A DNA stretch of 64,000 nt from Typha latifolia (Eukaryota; Streptophyta; Magnoliopsida; Poales; Typhaceae): contig CM034101.1 of assembly GCA_019914945.1 (NCBI GenBank), positions 10,489,188-10,553,187 on the forward strand. The letters run 5' to 3'. The translations under genes were made by a program, and so were the position numbers. The notes under the pieces were generated by a model, which ran no database searches, was not told the origin of the DNA, and was given only the letters and a program-made list of their open reading frames with translations. Numbering within the stretch: position 1 is the first letter of the stretch; each line of letters begins with the position of its first letter. Of this stretch, positions 57,613 through 64,000 are shown piece by piece.

Positions 57613-58589
57613 TGTTAGGTTTTTAATTATTGGCAATTGTGTACAAAATATTCTAAGTGTATTTTTACATGTATATGAGCTTTATACAAGTCTAGAATAT
57701 TTCTGGTTTGAAGAATTGCAAAATTATTGGAGAAAAGTTGTTGAGTTCACACCGCGTTCACAAACGCGTTCGAACGCGGGTACTTGCGTTCACACAGACC
57801 GAGAGCTACGTTCACAAACACGTTCAAACGCGGGTACTTGCGTTCACACAGACCGAGAGCTGCGTTCACAAACGCGTTCGAACGTGGGTACTTGCGTTCA
57901 CACAGACCAAGAGCTGCATTCACAAATGCGTTCGAACGCAACCTAAAGAATTCAAGTTGTCGCGTTCGAACACACTCGGGCCCGTTCGAACGCACCTGAG
58001 ATCAAGTCATGCCGTTCGAACGCACCCGGGTTGCGTTCGAACGCACCGACAAAGTTTGAAAAAATTGGACTTTCGTGAGTACGGATAAGACTTGGATTTG
58101 GCTCTATCTTGGAGATCATATATAAGGATTGTGATGCCCTATCTCTTCGGTGGTTGAAGAAGCATTATTGAAGGAGACTTCTTGAGGCTATATCGGTTCT
58201 TCAACTAACAAGGTTCCACTCATCTACGAAACTTAATCTCTCGTCTTAAGGGCTATCTAGACGAAAAATCAATCTCGAGGGTTACTGAGGTTGGACTTCA
58301 ATCACGAGAAGCAATGAATCGTGGGTTCTAGCGAGCAAGATTGAGAGGAACAAAGTCGTTTGGATCGACGGGTTGTTTTGTGAGTCAGTCTTGTAACTGC
58401 TACTATTCTGGTGATTGGTTTTGATCCGAGTTTGGATCGGTGGTTTTTTCCCGTTTGGGTTTTTCCACGTTAAAATTTTGGTATTCATCTCTGCTTTCGT
58501 TCTTAATATTTCTACAGACTTTTACTTAAACGAACGAGTGATATCATTGCCTAGTATTTAGATACATACTTGTGTCTAGAGGTTTTTTA
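57613..58589 (+). repeat. Copia 3' LTR
   Basis: 977 bp. Its array has three full units instead of four plus a partial; that accounts for nearly all of the 74-bp difference from the 5' LTR. Outside the array the two LTRs differ at a few percent of positions by eye. Confidence 0.92.
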
Positions 58590-58594
58590 CAATC
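58590..58594. repeat. Target-site duplication of copia element, right (CAATC)
   Basis: Follows the 3' LTR, whose last bases read TTTTTA where the 5' LTR has TTTTCA. Confidence 0.88.
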
Positions 58595-59505
58595 CACATG
58601 TGCAAAAAGAAGTTATTTCCAAGATGGTAGCCGAGATGTTGGAGCAAGGTCTCATTCAACCAAGTCATAGCTCATACTCATCCCACGTGATTTTGGTGCG
58701 AAAAAAGGATGGGACATGGCATTTTTGTATTTCCATTCTGGTTATCGAGGAGTTGTTGTACGAGCTTGCAGGGGCGACTATATTTAGTAAGCTTGACTTG
58801 AGGGCCGGGTATCATCAAATTAAAGTTCACGTGGCGGATGTGCATAAATTTGCATTTCGGACTCCGAACGGGCATTACGAGTTTCGAGTGATGCCTTTTG
58901 GTCTCACCAATGCTCTAGCTACCTTTCAAGACCTTATGAATGATATATTTCGGCCTCTCTTGCAAAGGTATGTCTTGGTATTTTTTGACGATATTTTGGT
59001 GTATAGTAGGACTAAATTGGAGCATTGGCGGCATTTGAAGGATGTGCTAAATTTGTTGAAGCAAAACCAATTAAAGATCAAGAAGTCCAAGTGCCTATGG
59101 GGAGTACCACAAGTGGAGTATTTAGGCCAGATCATTTCAGCGGATGGTATAGCGGTGGATCCTCAAAAGGTTGCATGTGTGACTACTTGGCCTATTCTCA
59201 CTACTACCACCGGATTGAGAGGATTTTTGGGGTTGACCGGATATTATCGACGCTTCATCACTGGATATGGCAAGATCGCTGCTCCTCTAACTTCTTTGTT
59301 GAAGAAGGACTCTTTTAAATGGACAGATAGAGCCACTTCAGTCTTTGAAAAACTAAAAATAGCAATAACGACGATACCCATTCTAGCGCTACCGGATTTC
59401 ACCAAAGAGTTCATTGTGGAATGTGATGCGTCGGGTGTTGCCATAGGACTTGTACTTATGCAAAGAGAATGCCCCATAGCCTTTCTTAGTAAGGTTTTGT
59501 CATAA
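58595..59505 (+). pseudogene. G3 reverse transcriptase and RNase H start
   Basis: The continuation of G3 after the copia insertion. EMLEQGLIQPSHSSYSS, then KDGTWHFC joined directly to ILVIEELL, so about 15 residues including the VDYRALN motif are missing. KLDLRAGYHQI and the FFDD box are intact, followed by LTGYYRRFI and the RNase H start VECDASGVAIG. A TAA at 59503-59505 ends the frame. This is the longest gypsy pol frame in the window (about 300 codons). Confidence 0.9.
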
Positions 59506-60430
59506 AAATCTCAGCAATTATCGACTTATGAGAGAGAGATGTTTGCAATTCTGCATGCGGTGACAAAGTGGATGCCTTATTTGATCAGTAGACGATTCAT
59601 TATTTGAACTGATCAAAGAAGCCTTCCATACTTTATGGGACAGCGCATACACACTCCGACACAGCAGCGATGGGTCACAAAATTGCTGGGATATGATTAT
59701 GAAATCTAATACAAGAAAAGAACGAAAAATATAGCGGCGGATGTACTATCACGCCAACTCGATACCACCGAGCTTTTAGCCTATTCATCTCCTACCTTTT
59801 CCTTCCTTGATGAGCTGAAGTATGCATTTACATCTGACCCAAATATTTTGAGATTGTTGCAGGAGGTGATGGATGATCCGGAGCGCCATCTAGAGTTAGA
59901 AAATCGAGGCGGGTTGCTGCTGGACCGCGAATGCATTCGAGTGCTCGCAAATGATGGATTACGACAGAAATTGTTAGAGCACTTACACCATACTCCAGAG
60001 ACTGGTCATGAGGGTGTCTTGAGGACTTATAGGAGGATATCTTAGAGTTGCATGTGGCCAAGATTGAGGTGGGATGTGAGGAGTTTTGTTCGTGCTTGTG
60101 AAGTCTGTCAAAGGGCTAAAGCAACTACATTGAAACATGGCCGGATTATTATAGCTTTTACTACTTACCATGTTTGGGAGGGCATTTCTATGGACTTCAT
60201 AGAGGGTCTTCCGCTAGTACGTGGTTATTCTATTATCTTTGTGGTGGTTGACAGATTGAGCAAATATACGCACTTTTCAGTATTGTCATATCCATTTTCA
60301 GTTAAGTCGGTGGCTGAAATTTTTGTTAGAGATGTTGCTCGGTTATATGGCATGCCACGCACGATTATCTCGGATCGTGATCATGTATTTATGAGTAACT
60401 TTTGGATGGAGTTTTTCAGATTATAGGAGA
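59506..60430 (+). pseudogene. G3 RNase H end and integrase
   Basis: After the stop, RNase H continues (QQLSTYEREMFAI, AADVLSRQLD). Integrase has the HHCC region (H...GHEGVLRTYRRIS, CEVCQRAKA) with a TAG after RRIS near 60045, and the core SMDFIEGLP (first Asp) at about 60190. The second Asp is in IISDRDHVF (about 60367). Stops lie at 59608, 59708 and about 60426. Confidence 0.88.
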
Positions 60431-61222
60431 CTCGATTGAACTTCAGTTCAGCCTACCATCCATAGACGGACGGCCAAACCGAGGTGGTTAATCGAGGCAT
60501 TGAGCAATATTTGAGGTGCTTTGTTGGAGAGATGCCGAGATGATTGTTGGAGTTCTTACCACGGGCGGAGTGGTCCTACAACATCGCCTACCATAGCAGC
60601 ATTGGCATGACTCCATTTGAGGTGGTGTATGGACGCACGACTCCGATATGACACGCTTATGATCCAGTGGCATCTGCAGATCGTATGGAGGTGGACTTAG
60701 CTTTGATGGATAGAGACACCACCTTGAGGAGGTTGCATGCTCATCTTAAACTTGCTCAAAACTGTATGAAGCAAGTTTATGATTATAGCCATAGGGAGTA
60801 GGAGTTTGACACCGACAGTTGGGTGTTTGTGACGGTGCAGCCTTATCGACAAGTGACCTTATGTCCGATGCGAAACCAAAAGTTAACACACCGCTAGTTT
60901 GGTCCATTTCGGGTGTTGGAGCATATTAGTCCGGTTGCATATCTATTGGAGCGCTAGATGGGTCAAGAGTGCATCCTGTTTTTCATGTTTTATTGTTGAG
61001 AGAGCGCATTGGAGATCATGAGATTGTTGGATTGGTTCTGCCGGAGCCATTGGAGGAGATAGAGATCGTAGAGCTAGTTCGAGTACTTGCTAGACGCCGA
61101 CGACGACATGGTACCAGGTTGGAGATGGAGATTCTAGTTGAGCTACTTGGCAAGCCATCTGATGAGGCGACATAGGAGTTCGAGACTGATATCTTGGAGC
61201 ATTTTCCCAACTTTTCACCTTG
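60431..61222 (+). pseudogene. G3 integrase C-terminus and chromodomain
   Basis: TDGQTEVVNRGIEQYLR holds the catalytic Glu (about 60480). SSIGMTPFEVVYGRT and the GPY/F-like region follow with stops. 60969-61175 reads VFHVLLLRERIGDHEIVG, EEIEIVELVRVLARRRRR and the chromodomain core LLGKPSDEAT, where the usual TWE is broken by a TAG (W to stop), then a DFSP-like NFSP end. Confidence 0.86.
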
Positions 61223-61225
61223 AGG

Positions 61226-61250
61226 GCAAGGTGGGGGAAGCATGGTGGGC
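61226..61250 (+). other. G3 polypurine tract
   Basis: GGCAAGGTGGGGGAAGCATG directly upstream of the 3' LTR, the same as in G1. Confidence 0.8.
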
Positions 61251-61712
61251 TAATACACTAAGATATAATTTTTTTTTATTACATTAGGTGTTTATTTTTA
61301 TTAAAATAAAATTCCTGTAGGTCGCATTCGAATGCAAAAAGGGTCGCGTTCGAACACCCTTGCGTATGCCTGCATTAGGTTCGCAAATATAGAAAATGCA
61401 TATTATGCGTTCGAACGCGGTCGGGCAAGTTTGAACGCCCGCGTTCAAACGCTTGCATCGCGTTCGCACATACAAAGAACGTCTTTTGGTGCGTTCGAAT
61501 GCGATCGTGAGCATTCGAACGCGATCGGGAGCGTTCGAACGCGATCGACGGGAATCATCTAAAATTAGGGTTTCATATTGTTTTAGGACTTGTTGGCTAG
61601 CCTCTATATATATGTGGATGGCAGCCAAATTCATTATGCTATTGGAATATTGATTTCTTATACAGATATTATCAATTTAGTATGAGAGCTTATCAAAGTG
61701 GTATCGAGCTTA
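61251..61712 (+). repeat. G3 3' LTR with internal deletion
   Basis: It starts TAATACAC (TG changed to TA). The array 61324-61552 has about eight palindromes or variants and a GCGTTCGCACATACAAAGAA block (61461-61480), then TATA at 61602-61612. At about 61660 it jumps to the LTR end, losing roughly 400 bp. The end again shows primer-site-like copies (ATTTAGTATGAGAGC, GTGGTATCGAGC). No CA terminus or target duplication is clear. Confidence 0.8.
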
Positions 61713-61713
61713 T

Positions 61714-62084
61714 TAGGTTTTTCAGAGGATAGCGGATGGCCAAGGGTGGTAGTTGACAGCCATAAAATAGGGTGGCTATTGGAGAAAGATGGTGGGGTAG
61801 GGTTTGAAAGATTAGAAGGTTTCTATGGTTACGATCTACTTTTAGAAAGATAATGACGATCTAATAGCTATACGAAAAGATAAAGACGAAAAGAATAATT
61901 TGGCTAAATTCATATTTATTTAATGATCATAATCAATTGATCACTCGTATTAATAGAAGTAAAGTCATAGAGGGTTGGATCCACATGCGGATTATCCAAT
62001 TTATTTGAAATTCCAAATAATAAGATAAAACTAACTAACTAACTTGTCTCAACTTAACCTATATGATCGAATCATAATAATCCA
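61714..62084 (-). repeat. Partial family B LTR
   Basis: Read on the minus strand it starts TTATTATGATTCGATC and shares TTTTATCTTATTATTT and AAATTGGATAATCCGCATGTGG with the 3153-3724 LTR. It is preceded at about 62085-62105 (minus) by CCTTGAGGACAATGTGTCAG, a chromovirus-like pol end and purine tract, so it is a 3' LTR. It is cut where G3 ends. Confidence 0.6.
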
Positions 62085-62208
62085 CCACACTTCTGACACA
62101 TTGTCCTCAAGGTAACTAGTCTCTCATGTCCTTGTACTCGTAGAGCTTATCGTGATCAGTGGACTCAGGTTCATCCTCTTCATGTCCTCCTAGGAACATG
62201 ATCTGGGC

Positions 62209-62502
62209 TGTAACAACCTATCCTTAAAATCTTTGCATGGGCATGACGAGGCCGGCCACACCCCTCGCATCGCCACAGCCAACCGGCTGCGGCCAGCTGG
62301 CCGCGGTGGGCCCCAGCGCCGCCACAACCACCGCCAAAACCCCCACCGCCTTCCCTCTCTCTCTCTTTAAATCTCTCTCTATCTATCTATATGTCTCTCG
62401 GTCTCTCTCTCACTCCACTCTCTCTCCACTCTCTTCTCCTCGTTGCCGACATCGGCCCGCCGTCACCTTCCCAAAGCCACCGCCGCCGGTGAGAAGCTCT
62501 TC

Positions 62503-62578
<76 letters not shown>

Positions 62579-63098
62579 TGCCCAAGCTCAGGCTCATCGG
62601 AGCTGAGCCGCCGGTGAGAGGTCGACCGCTGGTTGGCCAGTAGCGGCCGGTAACCTCCCCGCCAGCCCGGGTCCGCGACCTCCTCCCTCACCCTCTCTCT
62701 TTATTCTCTTCCTCTTCTCCTCTTCTTCTTCTTCTTCTTCTTCTTCTTTTCCTTTCTTTCTTTCTTTCCTTTTTTTCCTCCTTCTTCCTCAGCTTCTTCT
62801 CCCTCACTGATGGTAGATTTAATTAATTAATTATTTATTTTATTTATGTTATTTATTTAGGTAATTTTCTTCTTAATTAATGCAAATAGATTATTTTTAC
62901 ATTAACTATTTTAATAATATTATATATTCTTCAATATAATTTTATTAATTCTATTTTTTACAATTAATGATTAATTAGGTATAGTAGGTAATACTTTTAT
63001 TTATTTATTTATTTATATATCTATTAGTTTAATATTCTATTATTAGATTTATATTCTAATACCTTCATCATATATATATATTTTAAGTATTTCTATTA
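62209..63098 (-). mobile_element. T3: right part of a TGTAACA-type element
   Basis: TGTAACAACCTATCCTTAAA matches the reverse complement of the T2 right end. As in T2, a GC-rich block (62238-62350), a CT-rich block and an AT-rich stretch (62815-63098) follow. It is truncated at the copia LTR at 63099. The open frames at 62237-62691 are low complexity and have no recognised domain. Confidence 0.55.
62355..62790. repeat. (CT)n and (CTT)n microsatellites in T3
   Basis: Long CTCTCT runs at 62501-62578 and CTTCTT runs at 62715-62745. Confidence 0.9.
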
Positions 63099-64000
63099 TG
63101 AAAAAACCCCTAGACACAAGTATGTATCTAAATACTAGGCAATGATATCACTCGTTCACTTAAATAAAAGTCCGTAGAAATATTAAGAACGAAAGCAGAG
63201 ATGAACGTTAAGATTTTAACGTGGAAAAATCCAAACGGGAAAAAACCATAGATCCAAACTCGGATCAAAACCAATCACTAAAATATTAGCAGTTACAAGA
63301 ATGACTCACAAAACAACCCGTCGATCCAAACGACTTTGTTCCTCTCAGTCTTGATCGCTAGAACCCACGATTCACTGCTTCTCGTGATTGAAGTCCAATC
63401 TCAGTAGCCCTCGAGATTGATCTTTCCTCTAGATAGCCCTTAAGACGAAAGATTAAGATCTATGGATGCGAAGGACCTTGTTTGTTGAAGAACCGATGTA
63501 GCCTCCAAAAAGTCTCCTTGAATAATCTTCTTCAACTCCCTCAAGTTAGGGCAACACTATCCTTATATATGATCTCCAAGATAGAGCCAAATCCAAGTTA
63601 TATTCGTACTCACGAAAATCCAATAAATTGCAAACTTCATAGGTGCGTTCGAACGCGGCCCGTGTGCGTTCGAACGCAACAGCTTGAATTCTTCAGGTTG
63701 CGTTCGAACGCATTTGTGAACGCTGCTCTCAGTCTGTGTGAACGCAGTACCTGCGTTCGAACGCATTTGTGAATGCAGCTCTCTGTCTGTGTGAACGCAG
63801 TGCCCACGTTCGAACGTGTTTGTGAACGCGGCTCTCTGTCTGTGTGAACACAGTACCCGCGTTTGAACGCGTTTGTGAACGCGGCTCTCTGTCTGTGTGA
63901 ACTCATATTTCGCGTTCAAACGCGTTTGTGAACGCGGTGAGAACGCGACGGCTTTTCTCTAATAATCTTGCAATTCTTCACACTAGTGATATTCTAGACT
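63099..64000 (-). repeat. Copia LTR (minus), continues beyond the window
   Basis: On the minus strand it ends GTCTAGGGGTTTTTTCA at 63099 and aligns with the other copia LTRs. Roughly 90 bp of its 5' end lie outside. No primer site follows its 3' end, so it is either the 3' LTR of an element to the right or a solo LTR. Its array (63642-63950) has four units of about 53 bp, closer to the solo LTR type (CAGACAGAGAGC) than to the full element (CAGACCGAGAGC). Confidence 0.9.

Larger units (their letters stand above)
48861..58589 (+). mobile_element. Full-length Sirevirus-like Ty1/copia element, TSD CAATC
   Basis: LTRs at 48861-49911 and 57613-58589, primer site TGGTATCAGAGT, gag, protease, integrase, RT, RNase H in copia order, and a further ORF between pol and the 3' LTR. 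CAATC flanks both ends (48856-48860 and 58590-58594). The extra 3' ORF, the second CCHC motif, the coiled-coil gag tail and the AAAAAGGGGGAGAG purine tract are Sirevirus-like traits. It is inserted in the G3 RT. The pol frame has several stops and an apparent deletion, so it is not autonomous now. Confidence 0.93.
44843..61712 (+). mobile_element. G3: Ty3/gypsy chromovirus, split by two copia insertions
   Basis: The 5' LTR (44843-45683), primer site, gag and protease, RT to chromodomain, purine tract and a shortened 3' LTR (61251-61712) lie in order. They are interrupted at 47157-48157 by a copia solo LTR and at 48861-58589 by a full copia element. Removing these gives about 6.1 kb, close to G1 without its duplications. 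No target duplication was found: AGTCG precedes the 5' LTR but is not seen after the 3' LTR, whose end may be lost. All genes are broken. Confidence 0.9.

Noticed and set aside
62237..62691. Three frames with Ser/Leu or Arg/Glu repeats
   Set aside because: Produced by the CT microsatellite in T3; no recognisable domain outside it.

Overview
This window is nuclear DNA from a flowering plant. The evidence is an intact coiled-coil NB-ARC LRR immune-receptor gene, plant-type Ty3/gypsy chromoviruses and Sirevirus-like Ty1/copia elements primed by initiator Met-tRNA, an L1-type LINE tail, and long AT-rich intergenic DNA. The CC domain and lack of coding introns in the receptor look monocot-like to me, but the sequence does not settle the species. 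Only one clearly intact protein gene is visible: the NLR at 40795-43638 (+). Nearly everything else is a layered deposit of dead transposable elements.

Layout. 1-2050: no recognisable gene. 2052-3152: 3' end of a LINE (-). 3153-4213: 5' end of an older gypsy-like element ('family B', +). 4214-11797: a complete but decayed chromovirus (G1, -) with 5-bp target duplications TAATG. 11803-12786: the 5' end of a second family B copy in the opposite orientation. 12787-15740: a non-autonomous TGTAACA-type element with long terminal inverted repeats (T1). 15770-16700: an old gypsy 3' end and LTR (G4). 17749 to about 20750: another TGTAACACCC-type repeat (C1) with a GC-rich minisatellite. 22617-27004: a rearranged chromovirus (G2, +; TSD CTTAC) holding repeat C2. 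27880-32340: AT-rich inverted and direct repeats with T2. 34724 to about 39560: repeat C3, internally duplicated, with a gypsy solo LTR (TSD GAAAC) in one copy. 39560-44842: the NLR and its flanks. 44843 to about 61712: chromovirus G3 (+), split by a copia solo LTR (47157-48157, TSD AGGAG) and by a full copia element (48861-58589, TSD CAATC). 61714-63098: family B LTR and T3 remnants. 63099-64000: a copia LTR (-) running off the window.

Main observation. The LTRs of two unrelated superfamilies, Ty3/gypsy chromovirus and Ty1/copia, carry arrays of the same compound element: the CpG-rich palindrome GCGTTCGAACGC (and variants), a short spacer, then a GTTC(G/A)CACA(T/G)ACAGAGA-like block. The arrays lie upstream of a TATA box in both LTR types. 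A third array of the palindrome lies inside the copia element, immediately upstream of a TATA box and ahead of its extra 3' ORF. This looks like a mobile promoter/enhancer module shared between retrotransposon superfamilies and reused as an internal promoter. Two LTRs (G2, G3) also carry tandem tRNA-primer-site-like copies inside their 3' ends; the target duplication of G2 proves that they belong to the LTR.

How the pieces relate. Nesting gives a relative order. The G3 chromovirus is older than the two copia insertions in it, the family B elements are older than G1, and the C3 duplication predates the gypsy solo LTR in one copy. Coding regions of all elements carry stops and frameshifts, many explicable as C:G to T:A transitions, as expected of long-methylated DNA. 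The receptor gene sits about 1.2 kb upstream of the G3 5' LTR, so LTR-driven transcription or silencing could affect it. That last point is inference.
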